Source: Nitzschia sp. DOCU1
Taxonomy: Eukaryota; Bacillariophyta; Bacillariophyceae; Bacillariales; Bacillariaceae
Direction: 5' to 3'
Assembly: GCA_951394045.1 (NCBI GenBank)
Contig: OX595994.1
Coordinates: forward strand, 248,001 to 312,000
Length of the DNA: 64,000 bases
The position numbers and the translations under genes are program-made. Positions 51,874-62,587 of the stretch are shown here, one piece after another. Numbering within the stretch: the first letter of the stretch is position 1; each line of letters opens with the position of its first letter. The notes under the pieces were generated by a model. That model did not search any database. It was given only the letters and a program-made list of their open reading frames with translations, and was not told the DNA's origin.

Positions 51874-52913
51874 TTATTTTCCGACAGTTAGCTGGTTTTC
51901 AATCCACTCTTTGACTCTGCTCACTGCATCATTGGTAATTTCTGACGTGTCTTGCAATAGTTGATGTCCATCCGTCTCGATCAAAACCAATGTCCCCTTG
52001 GCCGGTCCCATTCTATCGACAAACTCAATCATTGCATCTACCGAAGTTCTTGTATCTCGTTTCCCATGAATAGCCAAGAATGGAACAGGGAATTCCTTGG
52101 CCTTTGGTCTCAACGCATCCCCCGTCGCTAATGTGGCCGCAACTGCTCCAATGGTAGGATGAATGGAGGTTGCAATTTTGGGATCTTGCCTTGTCGTACG
52201 TGCCCATTCCTTGTCACCAAAGGCGTCGTCAAAGGTTGACTCAAAATCGGTAGCCGGCATGACAATGCGTGGATAGTATTTGGACAAAAAGACAAAAAAC
52301 TTGACAATTGGAGCGGGTGGCAAAAACTTTGCGGAAACTTGCAAGAGGCCACTCAGACAAATAACACCGTCGATCTTGACGTTGAAGTCTGCTGCTAGAA
52401 AGGCTGCCGAAATAACCTATTCGACACGAGCGATTGAGCGTCATTGTATAACAAAACGACAAGGCATTCAAGCTCTCATTTTCATACCTGCAAGCCACCA
52501 AAGCTCTCTCCAATCAAAAACAAGGGAAGATCGGATCGTCCTCCCGCTTCGTTCTGTAGCCACTCAATGGCCTCAAAGACATCTTCCACGAAACAATCAA
52601 AACTATTGACATGGGTCACACCCGGTCCTGGAGTTCCCGGCTCTGGATCGGAATACCCACAACCAACTTGATCGTAGGATCCACAAAAGATTCCTGATTG
52701 CTGACTCAACACTTTGGCAAGTCCTTCAAAATACCCCGAATGCCAGCCACCACCATGAACAATCAAGCACAGTGCAGTAGTAGGCTCTTTTGTGGCGGGC
52801 CAAACACGGGTGGCCAATTTGGCGCCTCGTGGAGACGTCAGTGCAAACTTGGTTGGTGTCGGAGGAGTTGCCACTGGGTACTTCAACGGAGAAGTATCAG
52901 CAATCTTTGACAT
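51874..52913 (-). CDS. Alpha/beta hydrolase, monoacylglycerol-lipase-like
   Basis: Exons 52913-52488 and 52416-51874 (71-nt intron, GTATGA...AATAG) give 322 residues. 'ALCLIVHGGGWHSGYFEGLA' contains the oxyanion-hole H-G-G-G. The nucleophile elbow is 'LIGESFGGLQ' (G-x-S-x-G). The acid is in 'AIHGKRDTRTSVDAM' and the catalytic His in 'IETDGHQLLQD', so the triad is complete. The order and spacing match the serine-aminopeptidase S33 / monoglyceride lipase group. No signal peptide is seen, so it is probably cytosolic. The substrate is likely a lipid ester. The intron lies directly after the nucleophile loop. Confidence 0.85.
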
Positions 52914-53608
52914 GATGCTTTGATGTTCTTGTTCTTGGTGCTGGCTCTATCGGTAGAAGAAGTAGATTGCCGAATTTTATGACAGTATCGAGAAACGAAA
53001 GCAAATTACATCATTTCATGGTAGAAGAGATTGATTATCTTTCATCCTGACTGAGGAAGTCCAAGCGCCACAGAACAAGAATTTGGGGATGCCGCAAGTC
53101 GAAAGATCAAAGGTCAACATGCAAAAAATGAGCCAAATGCCCACGCACGCACGTCGATCCCGATTGGTTCCACGCCGAAGATAAGTGAATAAGCCTCCGA
53201 GAGGCCGGACGTCGAATTTTTGGCGGTCGGTTGGGTCAAATTCCAGAAAGTTCGTGGCAAGATTAAGTCGCGCCCGATTCAGTGTTGTCAACTCCGACGA
53301 CGGACACGAATTCTTTTTGCGAGCCTCATCGGAACATCGTCGTTGTTTCTCCCTTCTCACCTCTCCTGATGGGTAAATAGCTCCCATCCATCACTCCCAT
53401 CATCCTCATTTTTAGTTCTACCTCGTCCTCTTACGACGTTTTTGACTTGTGCGCTATCATCGCCTGATCACTTTGTGCGTTATTGTTATTCATAAAAGAC
53501 TTTCATTTGTGCTTTCCGTGTCGAGACAAATCGAGGACGACTGTCTTTTATTATCCAAGTGAGAAAGGTGGCAATAACTAAATTGCACAATCCAATAATC
53601 CACGTATC
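52914..53608. other. Divergent promoter region, hydrolase / carrier protein
   Basis: A 695-bp spacer. Short frames only, and no recognisable element. Confidence 0.45.
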
Positions 53609-54823
53609 ATGATGATGATTATCAAGGCACTGTTGACGCTGACAACGCTTACACTGCTACTATCCGGCGTATCGAATGCTCTGATAGTTCCCGATCCGAT
53701 CATTCACTTTGGAGTTGGCGCCGTGGCAGGCGGCGTCGGAGCCGTCGCGGCGTATCCCTTTGACTATATCAAGAGTCAATTGCAAACGCAACAAGGCAAG
53801 GAAACTTGGGGCAGTGATGGCATTCAAGCTTTGAAGGATACACTGCAGACGCAAGGTCCTCTTCGACTTTACAAGGGAGTGGGGGTTCAAGTTATGGGCG
53901 TCGCCCCTGAAAAGGGAATTAAACTGGGCGTCAATGATGTGCTGGCGTCCATGTTTCAGAGTCAAATGGGATTCTTTCCATTGTGGGGGCAAATTCTTAG
54001 TGGAAGTGTAGCCGGTGCTTGTCAAATTGTGGCGTCTTCGCCTCTCGAGGTCTTGAAAGTGGGCTTGCAAACTTCTGATCGGAGCCTGGCAGAAGTATGG
54101 ACCGAAGTCGGCGGATTTGGAGGACTCTTTCGAGGCAGTGGGGCTTGCATGGCTCGAGACATTGTGTTTACGGCCATTTGCTTTCCGCTCTACACATATT
54201 TGGTTCAGGAATTGCACATGCCGAGTAAGTAGACTGCCGGATGAACAAATGGCAAGAACATCAAACGAACGCTCACACTTTGTATTGTCTCCATAAACGT
54301 ATCGTCTCTAGCATTCTTTGCGGGTGCCGTGTCGGGTTCCATTTCCAGCTTTACAGCAACACCCGCCGATGTCATCAAGACACGCATCTTGAGTCAACGC
54401 CGGGCAGCGCCACCATCGACAGTGGCCGCAGCCCCAATGGCTCAAAGAACGGCAGCTGTTTTTGCATCGGTATCTGCGGTCAAGTCATTAGAGGGTGTAG
54501 CACAGCTCGCCGTGGTTCCTACCATGACCAATTCGTCCACCTTTGACATTAGTCTGACAGTTCCCCGTGCTGCTACTACTACTACTGCAGTCGGGTCGAC
54601 GACGGCATTCTTTACCAATCAACAATTCGTCAATGATCAAACCGACAATCCTTGGACCATGTTTCAACGCATTGTCGAGACAGAAGGAGCTGGGGCACTC
54701 ATGAGCGGTGGTAGAGAACGATTTGTGGGCGCTATTCCCCGGTTTGGAGCGACAATGGCCGTACACGACTTGCTGGAGCAAGTAGCGCACAATGCCGGAT
54801 GGTTGGCCCATTCCGTTCAATAA
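53609..54823 (+). CDS. Mitochondrial-carrier-family protein with N-terminal signal-like sequence
   Basis: Exons 53609-54224 and 54312-54823 (87-nt intron, GTAAGT...CTCTAG) give 375 residues. Three carrier repeats show the P-x-[DE]-x-x-[KR] signature: 'YPFDYIKSQLQ', 'SPLEVLKVGLQ' and 'TPADVIKTRI'. Unusually for the family, the protein begins with a strong hydrophobic leader (MMMIIKALLTLTTLTLLLSG). The third repeat has a ~100-residue Ala/Thr/Ser-rich insertion between its two helices. The leader would send the protein to the ER or, in diatoms, possibly the plastid envelope rather than the mitochondrion. The substrate is unknown; 'QILSGSVAGACQIVASSPLE' is reminiscent of the aspartate/glutamate and S-adenosylmethionine carrier groups. 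Confidence 0.85.
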
Positions 54824-55691
54824 CATGCATTGTTCATTATTCATCATGTTGCCAGAGTCAGCAAACCCATTGCTGCCTCGACCGAGTGCCTGTCAAAGAG
54901 TACGTACAGCTGGCAAAAGGCTATCGAATGAAACTGCAGCGCATTTCGGTAACGGTACTTTGAACTGTGCTGATGATGTCGGTATCAACAGCGGATGCAA
55001 CAACTTGCGAATGTGGCCGAGGAAACAAGACAATACAAGGGCAGGGCATGACCCAACCTAGATTACCCGGACATTTTTTGCGCATAGATTAAACCTTAAC
55101 AAGACTACTTTCGAGTTAGAATGTTGCATCGCCGTTCATGGTAAAGTTCTCCTCTACTACTAGTAGAGCAGAAGCAACGAAACTCTACCGGTAGTACTCT
55201 AAATGTTGCCCCCGCTGATTGTCAGGTACCAAGTTGTAGTAGTACACTGTCACTTCGGGCAGAGTCAAGAGGGTATCGAGGTAGTAGCCCACGTGAACTG
55301 CGCTAGAGAGGAGTTCCTTCTGTCTGGCCGTCGTATCTACGAGCGACTGCAAAGAATACCGCACCTCACCGTACTCCGCAAAAACCTTCTCATCTCGTTC
55401 GAGACCCGACCAAAACCTTCTCACTTAATTTGGTGGCAAGCAAGTATGAACTATGGGTCGTCTCTTGATCTGCTGCTGCTCTTCTCTAACGCAATGAAAC
55501 AATACAATCTATCATGTTAATACTCGCGGTAGATATCACCGGCCAAGGGAAGCAGCAGGTCGTTGCACCTTCCAGCTCCTTCCCCCCTGAGAAGGAAAGG
55601 AATACTTTTGTTGTCGTTGTTGCTGCTGCTGCTGCTGCTGCTGCCAACAGTTGGCAACTTAGATAATGGAACTTTTCGTCTTTTCAGGCAC
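54824..55691. other. Intergenic region with a TGC microsatellite
   Basis: Convergent 3' flanks. It contains eight TGC units at 55621-55644 and AG/CT-rich near-palindromes around CTACTAGTAG (55157-55166). No gene is supported. Confidence 0.5.
55621..55644. repeat. (TGC)8 microsatellite
   Basis: Eight perfect TGC units, just downstream of the 3' end of the minus-strand gene that follows. Confidence 0.9.
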
Positions 55692-56603
55692 CTATATCGA
55701 AGGCCCCGAGTGCACAGCATCTGGCGCCGACTGCCGGGTGTGCCGCGGAAGTGGCCCCCGTGATCCTCTTCGTCGTCGCGTCTTTTCGGCAGCAGCCCCC
55801 ATGCTTCCCGTCTTACTGAGCATGCCCCGGCGCGGTTCCCGCTTTCCATCAAAACTACGAGATCGGCAAGGGCGGGCCGACGAGACTTGTGGATCTACTT
55901 TGAAGTTTCCGTCCCCATAAACGCCTCGAGCATCCTTCATGGCCGCCAAGTGGGCAATGCGAGATCGATGACGAGAGACGCCGCCGACAGTGGCCGCAAT
56001 CAAATCATTGTCCAATTTTCCATTGAAACCTGGCTCACTCCGTTGTCGCTGTTGTTCTTCCAGAACTAACTGAACTATATCCAAACTGCTCGTGGTAATA
56101 TCAAATCCCTTTGGAGTCATGTACTCTAATCCCCGAGTGGTGAATTGCACATCATCATCCGCCAATGGGACACCGTCGTTCATTGCAATAACTGTTTGCG
56201 TCGCTTCTTCCACGATGCGAGCTACCTCGTCCGAAGTGAACCAAACTGCTTCTCGCATCTCAGGATCCAATTCGGTGAAGTGCTGAATCGTCTTGATTAC
56301 CAACTTTGGTTCAGAGGATACGGTAGGGCCGAATCTGGCATTCTTGTTATTGTTCAGAGAATTCGATTGACCCTTGATGCAGCTCTGGTGCTGCTTATGC
56401 AATGATGTTGTGGGAGACGACGAATGATTGGAATCACTATTAGGCTCATCGCCTAGAGAAGCGGCCACTACTTTGGCTTGTAACGCTGCAATGTTGGTGC
56501 CAACAGCACGCCGACTTAGCGTTCGTGGGCTGAAAGGAATTGGCGATGAGCCCCCGCCACTGGGGGAAGGAGGAACTTCCAAATCCTTTTCCAATGGGGA
56601 CAT
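55692..56603 (-). CDS. Conserved diatom-type protein of unknown function
   Basis: 303 residues from the ATG at 56603 (MSPLEKDLEVPPSPSGGGSS). The first ~105 residues are Pro/Ser/Asn-rich and probably disordered. A helical core (~110-230) reads 'HFTELDPEMREAVWFTSDEV', 'TTRGLEYMTPKGFDITTS', 'LVLEEQQRQR' and 'SRHRSRIAHLAAMKDARGVY'. I associate the R-x-x-x-W-(F/Y)-(T/S)-x-x-E ... R-G-L-E ... V-L-x-E-Q-x-R-Q-R order with a large stramenopile/diatom family of no known function. The C-terminus is very basic (RRRRGSRGPLPRH). Confidence 0.7.
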   Translation of the reverse strand: MSPLEKDLEVPPSPSGGGSSPIPFSPRTLSRRAVGTNIAALQAKVVAASLGDEPNSDSNHSSSPTTSLHKQHQSCIKGQSNSLNNNKNARFGPTVSSEPKLVIKTIQHFTELDPEMREAVWFTSDEVARIVEEATQTVIAMNDGVPLADDDVQFTTRGLEYMTPKGFDITTSSLDIVQLVLEEQQRQRSEPGFNGKLDNDLIAATVGGVSRHRSRIAHLAAMKDARGVYGDGNFKVDPQVSSARPCRSRSFDGKREPRRGMLSKTGSMGAAAEKTRRRRGSRGPLPRHTRQSAPDAVHSGPSI

Positions 56604-57378
56604 TGTGGGTGGGGTATTTGCGAGAAGGGGTTGGTGGGTGAACCGGTGTCGATAGCCGATCTTCCGATACAAATAAAATGAAGGCTTCAATCGGTCGTCA
56701 GGATAACTCAAAGATAACAATACTGCAAGGAGGTGTCACAAGTATGATGAGAAGAGTAAATGACCTTCTCGTTTTGAATTGCATTCAACAACAGACCTTC
56801 TTGGACAAGACGAAGACGACTCGGGAGAATATGGCGGATGAGACGCTGGTGTCTGCCGCCCAGGCTTAATAAGGTGACTTCAAGGTGGGTCTGTAGACTC
56901 TTTCTACTAAAGTTCCTGGATGTAACCCTGGCCACCCACGATAACGTTCCGGGGGGAGGGCGAAGAGCCTACTAAATTCCATAGTAATCCCGAGATAAGC
57001 CGAAGCCAATCAATCACAACTCAGAATTTCCCAACACGAATCTACCTGATATGCTAGTTTAGATAGCCCCTGACGCGATTTCTGTGTCTTATACGACATG
57101 AAAGAATACGTGTCGGCGATAATCTGTCGACGTATTATGTAGAAGGAGAATGACCCTTCATCAATTCTTTCAACGGGAATGGTTCGGGACTCAACGAATG
57201 ACGTCGTGGAATCATCCCCTCTGCCACATCTTTTTTAGAATGATGATGCGATCCGCGACGATGACGAGATGCTCTTGGCCGACCGATCATCTGATCGCAG
57301 TCATACCATAGCGACCGTTTCATTGCTACTCACTTCCCCGAACGTTATTTCAGTTCCAGAATCTTGCGGGCCGCTATC
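56604..57378. other. Divergent spacer
   Basis: 775 bp between divergent starts. No gene or RNA is recognised. Confidence 0.45.
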
Positions 57379-57822
57379 ATGGACTGTGCACCTCTTTTGA
57401 AAAGGCGGCAAGCCTGCTACGACAAACACGGCTTGTCGGCCGCCGACTGGCACATGAGACTCAGCAGGACCAACAAATCTGTGGCCTCCTCCAATGACAA
57501 ACGCTGTCTGATTTCCAGTCTAGCCGCGAAACGATGCCTTGCCTTTCAGAAATGTGAATTGGAAGCCTTGCATTATTATGGGACACCTCATGATTCCGTC
57601 GGTCCAAAAGCGCTGTGTGCTTCTTTTGAAGAAGGCTTTTGCTTTGGGAACCCACAAATCATGAACGTCGATGCTGATCAAACGTCCAATGACCGAGAGC
57701 AAGTCTTTGCTCATCATCAAAAGGCAAAGCGGCGCGTTGTCAATAATAAGCAAAAATTTCGAGCATGTCAGGATATTTCGGAACGAATGCACAACTGTCT
57801 GAACAAGGCAATGCAATCGTAG
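57379..57822 (+). CDS. Small CX9C-motif protein, probably mitochondrial intermembrane space
   Basis: 147 residues from the ATG at 57379 (MDCAPLLKRRQACYDKHG). Three C-x9-C pairs are present: C-APLLKRRQA-C at residues 3-13, C-LISSLAAKR-C in the middle and C-QDISERMHN-C near the end. There is also a C-x5-C and a C-x7-C. Helical CX9C pairs are typical of CHCH/COX-assembly proteins imported by the Mia40 disulfide relay. Classic members have two motifs in under 120 residues, so three in one chain is unusual. No presequence is present, as expected for Mia40 substrates. The exact family is not recognised. Confidence 0.65.
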   Translation: MDCAPLLKRRQACYDKHGLSAADWHMRLSRTNKSVASSNDKRCLISSLAAKRCLAFQKCELEALHYYGTPHDSVGPKALCASFEEGFCFGNPQIMNVDADQTSNDREQVFAHHQKAKRRVVNNKQKFRACQDISERMHNCLNKAMQS

Positions 57823-58753
57823 CAGGGGATGAGCGACATTGGTTACAAGAACGAGACGGCTTGTAAAAGACTCGGTGGGAGTCGCTCGCACCATGTCATG
57901 GAACATAGCCCTGGTCGACCAAAAAGAAAAAAGTTTCGAACATCGGGTGCCAGCGAGCGCTCGAACGGCCTTTGCTCGTCAACATGAAATGTTTCCAGGC
58001 TCAATCAAACGAACGATTCTGAATAGGTGCGACCGTTAGGAGAACGTTTTCAGCGTTTGGTAGTGGCACTTTTGGATTCCAATCCGATTATGCATCACAA
58101 CTTGTTCTGTCCAGCTAGAGCAACATCTTTCCGCTAGAGAAAACCTACTAGGCTGCTTTCGAAAACCCAAGTGCCAAACTCTTTGGAATTTTGGATTTTA
58201 ACGCAAACACGAAATGCTTTTTCTAGTAGGGCATCTCGCCGGCTCTAAGATACTTCAATGATCAAGGACTTCACCGAATCAGAGAAGCAGCTTGTTATGC
58301 TAAAAAATAAGTTATATGTGTGTTCCTATACGATAGCTAGTAGCTAGAGAGTAGTCCTGTGGTTTGTACATGACTAGAAATGATACTCTATTACTAAAGT
58401 CGAGAAATAGCTCTGGCTATTGCTCTCATCGTTAGCTTCTTTTTGCGTCCACGCGGATGAAAAGATTGCCTCAGAACCTGTCGCACCTCGTACGTTTGCC
58501 GTTGCCGGCCACGTAAGCGAAATGCGACACCAGAATGACACGACTTCCCTAAGTAATGGGGTGACAGAACTTCTGAAAAATGGGGACAATCACGTTGCTT
58601 CGTCGTACTAAAAGAAAGATTCTTCCTTCTGCTTTTCTTTATCCTTGTTGCCTACTGCTGCCACATCTTGTCATTTCCGCATCGCAACACTCAAAGTGAT
58701 GGGCTTGCCCAAAACGCAAGGATATAAGCAATCAAACATCCCTCTACGCTATC
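57823..58753. other. Intergenic region
   Basis: 931 bp between two genes in the same direction. Nothing recognisable apart from likely promoter sequence near the right end. Confidence 0.45.
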
Positions 58754-59257
58754 ATGGTTTCATCTAACAAAACTTCCGCGTTCGGTGTCCTCGTGTCGTT
58801 GTTTTTCTTGCTCCCTGGAGGCAATTCGTTTCAACCGCTCTTTTCGAGCATCCAAAAGGCTCAAACGCTTGGCACTACAGCGCCCTTTGAGCGTGAACAC
58901 TCTGCCGCCATTATAACAGCTGGTCGATCTTCTCTACAAACATCAATCCGATTATTCTACGAAGACAATGATGAAGCTGCGTATGAGCGCCAGCGGGAGT
59001 TTGAAAGGGTGGCCAACACTTTTCTTCGGGCTTCTCATGACTCGTTCCAAAACGTCGAAAAGATGACGGATAGTCTATTGAATCGACAGCCACTAGTTGC
59101 TTTGGCCATCTTTGTGGGAACAGGCGCAATGGTGGCATACATGTTGGGTTTTTTCTTTTTGGGAGGCTACATTGAGACTTGGAATCCTGTCGAAAATGAT
59201 TCGATTCCGTATTGGGACGATGAGATCCTAGTCATTACCAGAAAAATCGGGCGATAG
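58754..59257 (+). CDS. Small plastid-targeted membrane protein of unknown function
   Basis: An intronless 167-residue protein. The signal peptide ends 'GGNSFQPLFSS', with Phe at the cleavage site as in diatom plastid presequences. A hydrophilic transit-like region rich in Ser/Thr follows, then an acidic/polar helix (YERQREFERVANTFLR) and one membrane helix (PLVALAIFVGTGAMVAYMLG). The C-terminus is 'NPVENDSIPYWDDEILVITR'. The architecture suggests a one-helix protein of the thylakoid or envelope. No family is recognised. Confidence 0.7.
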   Translation: MVSSNKTSAFGVLVSLFFLLPGGNSFQPLFSSIQKAQTLGTTAPFEREHSAAIITAGRSSLQTSIRLFYEDNDEAAYERQREFERVANTFLRASHDSFQNVEKMTDSLLNRQPLVALAIFVGTGAMVAYMLGFFFLGGYIETWNPVENDSIPYWDDEILVITRKIGR

Positions 59258-59749
59258 ATGATTCGGACAGGAGAGCGTGGCCTGAAATAAGACCGCAGTC
59301 TCTCCATGCATTTTGGGGTGCAAGCGCCTCATTTAGTTGATAGCAGTTTCCTTTTGACTGGAAACAATCGACTTGGCGCCCCCCGCGTTGTTGCCATGAG
59401 TCGGCAAGATTCGCTTCCCGACCACATCCTGTAGATAGTAATGTATATAAGTTAATCTTAACAAACTGGGTACGTTATGAGTCTTGGTTGTACCCCCGTT
59501 ACGTAGTTCAACGAAGCGCCGAGCCGACTGGGTTACTAACTGCAGTAAGGGCAATTTGTCGCTGGTTTTGGGCCATTACGGCCGGTGATTTCTTTTCCTC
59601 TTGTCTGCAAGAAGGCGTCTTGTTGGTGGAAGTGTCGTTTTGGATATGGAACCCAACCTTAGGGGTAGATCTAGTGGCCCGACTCGATCCATTTTCGTGA
59701 GGCAGCACAGATAGTGCCCCACGCGTAGCTGCGAGTCACGAAGTGGAAT
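59258..59749. other. Intergenic region between convergent genes
   Basis: 3' flanks only; no gene is recognised. Confidence 0.5.
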
Positions 59750-62587
59750 CTAGGATGAGCCGTTGCCAAGATTGTATTCGGGATCATTCTCCGAATCTTC
59801 GCTGTTTTCCACTTGATTGACTTCTCCAACCATGTTGATGGCAGTAGCCGACGAAGTGAGAGGTCGCTGTTCCTCGGCGTCCATTCTTTTCTTCGATTTC
59901 TCACTACGCAACATCTTGTTGGCCTTTTCCAAGTATTCGATTCTTTTCTTGAGTGTGTTTAGTTCGTTGGGATGCTGTAGAATTCGAATGCCTTCTTGAT
60001 CGTCGCCGTCGCTGGTCCGCGAATCTTCTTGCGGCAGAGGCGTGCTGATCTTCTCGAGTTCCCGTTCAGCGGGTGTCGGCAGATACTGCTCACTGAAGTG
60101 GGAAGATGTGCTCGAGACTGGAACCTTGCTTGGATCAAATCCTGTGACACTGATGCGGCGGCCAGCCGTCACGCCCTTCTTTTCTCTTCGAAAGGCGAGC
60201 ATCTTGGGTACAAAGATCAGGAGCAGGATGGACGAGCAAATGATGAAAATAATGGCGGCCGTCACAAAGTAGCGCGCCCTGGAGGATTCCTTCGCCAAGA
60301 TCATGACGGGTATGCCCAAAAAGGTGACGAGAAGGATAACCGACAAGACCAAAAAGATATATTCACTTTCTGCAAACTCGGTAGATACGTTACGAGCGAC
60401 ATATGCTTCGTAGATGGCATATGCCAAAACACCCAAAAGAACAGCCGCCAGGGTTGATACGTAGGGGGTACTTCCTTCATGATTGCACAAACCCATGGTC
60501 TCAATTTCACGACCGAATAAATCTACCCCTGTCACTTGTCGTTCGTATTCAGGCGGCGAGAGGATTGTCCACACAGTCATGATGATGCCCACTACAGTCA
60601 CTAGAGCCAAGACGGGCTTCATGACATCCCACACCGTGACCTTGATGCGCTTGTAGGTCGGGTTGTGAAAGATTTGGTTAACGCGATTTGTTTTGGTGAA
60701 GAGGGCCGAAAAGGACAAGATCCAACCAAAGCTGAAAAACCAAGGCACGATGATGCAGGACACATCGCAGATATGATATGATACCACTTCATCGTCAAAA
60801 CTGAGAAAGATAATAGCCGATCCCATGAGGAAGCATCCGGCGCAAATCAGCTGGAGGAAAATGGGTTGACTGGCCCTTACGACTCTGGTCTGTCGGTATA
60901 TGTGAGTCCAAAGAGCAAAGCCCACGGAAACCACTAGAATCATACCCGACATGGTCAATCCGACCGCACGAAGCGCGGTTCCAATGTAATTGTTGTCCAC
61001 AGTAATTGGTGGTAGATCAGGAGGCGGGGTAGAAGTACCGTCATTGAGGATCAGTTCGTCAGATTTCTCCCACTCGCCTTCCCGAAAGACATCTGTTTCC
61101 ACCATTTCAAATCTAATGATTTTAGTGCCATTTTCATTAATCTCAACGGCGTCTTCGTGGACGTTGAGCAGCGTAAAGCGAGCGGACGAAGCCAACCGCG
61201 TCCCTGTTACGTTGTCATAGACATTTTGGCCACTGGCACCATCAAAGGTCGTGTTCAGAAAACTTTGAAAATGAGTAACGCCATCAAAGTACGTATCATC
61301 TTTGGTGACGTTACAAGCCGCCAGCCCCAGTGCGATTGCAGCATCATACAAGAAAGGGACGACACCCGCCGTTGATTTTTGAAAGAATTCAGGATCGTCA
61401 GCGATTTTAAGGGGTTTATAGTCCGGTTCATCGGGATACGTCGGGTGCTTGCTTTGTAGGTATTCGGTATCGGACGGAACTCGGCCCAGATCGTTCATGG
61501 ATTGCAAAAACAAGTCGTACCGATAAATACCAGGAACGCCTCCTACAGCTCCTATTCGTGTCGCTCCCCGAGATGCCAAATGAAGCGGCGATCCAAACTC
61601 GTACGGATTCGCAAAGACACTCGTCGAGACGCTATCTGAAAACATCCAGTTATGTTCTCCTGTCCCAGCAATACCTTGATGATAGGCTTCAGTCATAAAA
61701 GGATCATAGTGGACTGTCGAAAAGATGATTCCGAAAAAGTATCGAAACTGCGTATCTTTCAATAATCCAATCGTCCGTTTGACAATGTCAGGGGTCGCCT
61801 CAAAGGGGAAATCATACGACTGCAACACCATATCAGGAGCATGTTCTGCTGCAGCAACCTGTAATCCGAGCGCATAGGCATTTCCATAGGCATCGTTGAC
61901 ATGTAAAATTGCCAAGTGCTTGACTCCCAATGTATACCTCAAATATAGGATTGCCGGAACAGCGGTACCACTGTCGCTAGGCAAGGTCCGCCCGAACAAC
62001 GGAAATTGGGACTTATCGTCCAGTTGCGTTGAGGTCGAGATCGGAGAGATTTGCGGGAACCCTTTCAGTCCTGTGATAATTGATGTGGGAATGCTCACGG
62101 CCGATCGGGCTGCCCCAATAACGGCACAGGGCAAATCTTCTTTGGTGGGGTCTCTCGAAGTCATTTGGATCACTTTATCGACCGCTACGATTTGTGACAA
62201 GCTCGTATCAAAGCTTTCAAGTGTGAAGCGAATATCGCAACGCTCGTTCAAATCTCGAACTTCCTCGACGATTGTGCCATTGCCCGTATTCAAATGCTCA
62301 ATGGCTAACGCAAGCGCCGCCATGCCCTGAAAGACGCCATTCGCCAAAGGAACGCGGTCAGGACTGAAGCCACTAAATGGCATGAGCATGGCCAGATTGC
62401 AGAGGGGAATGTCACCATCTGACGTATTCCTGTACACCGAAATGCTCTGGATGCGATCCACACTTTCGGCGGTGGCCTTGAGTCGGTCGAGAGCTGGCAG
62501 TGTCTTCAAAATTCCGACATTTGATTGGGAATTCGCCCCTCTCAGCAATAGCACCAACAACCATCCACCAACGAATCTATGCACCAT
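59750..62587 (-). CDS. GABA-B-like class C G-protein-coupled receptor 3 (intronless)
   Basis: 945 residues from the ATG at 62587, which begins a good signal peptide (MVHRFVGGWLLVLLLRGANS). The type I periplasmic-binding-like domain covers ~60-470, with 'IPTSIITGLKGFPQISPIST', 'FPLFGRTLPSDSGTAVPAIL' and 'ILHVNDAYGNAYALGLQVAA'. The seven-helix region at ~545-790 has 'LFTKTNRVNQIF' and 'LLIFVPKMLAFRREKKG'. The cytosolic tail has a coiled coil (LNTLKKRIEYLEKANKMLRS). It lacks the intron found in receptors 1 and 2 and is clearly more distant from them than they are from each other. It is a separate lineage of the family located 29 kb away. Confidence 0.92.
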   Translation of the reverse strand: MVHRFVGGWLLVLLLRGANSQSNVGILKTLPALDRLKATAESVDRIQSISVYRNTSDGDIPLCNLAMLMPFSGFSPDRVPLANGVFQGMAALALAIEHLNTGNGTIVEEVRDLNERCDIRFTLESFDTSLSQIVAVDKVIQMTSRDPTKEDLPCAVIGAARSAVSIPTSIITGLKGFPQISPISTSTQLDDKSQFPLFGRTLPSDSGTAVPAILYLRYTLGVKHLAILHVNDAYGNAYALGLQVAAAEHAPDMVLQSYDFPFEATPDIVKRTIGLLKDTQFRYFFGIIFSTVHYDPFMTEAYHQGIAGTGEHNWMFSDSVSTSVFANPYEFGSPLHLASRGATRIGAVGGVPGIYRYDLFLQSMNDLGRVPSDTEYLQSKHPTYPDEPDYKPLKIADDPEFFQKSTAGVVPFLYDAAIALGLAACNVTKDDTYFDGVTHFQSFLNTTFDGASGQNVYDNVTGTRLASSARFTLLNVHEDAVEINENGTKIIRFEMVETDVFREGEWEKSDELILNDGTSTPPPDLPPITVDNNYIGTALRAVGLTMSGMILVVSVGFALWTHIYRQTRVVRASQPIFLQLICAGCFLMGSAIIFLSFDDEVVSYHICDVSCIIVPWFFSFGWILSFSALFTKTNRVNQIFHNPTYKRIKVTVWDVMKPVLALVTVVGIIMTVWTILSPPEYERQVTGVDLFGREIETMGLCNHEGSTPYVSTLAAVLLGVLAYAIYEAYVARNVSTEFAESEYIFLVLSVILLVTFLGIPVMILAKESSRARYFVTAAIIFIICSSILLLIFVPKMLAFRREKKGVTAGRRISVTGFDPSKVPVSSTSSHFSEQYLPTPAERELEKISTPLPQEDSRTSDGDDQEGIRILQHPNELNTLKKRIEYLEKANKMLRSEKSKKRMDAEEQRPLTSSATAINMVGEVNQVENSEDSENDPEYNLGNGSS

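Noticed and set aside
55517..55852. 111-codon minus-strand frame containing a Ser run
   Set aside because: The Ser run is the TGC microsatellite read in reverse, and the frame overlaps the better-supported gene at 55692-56603 in another frame.
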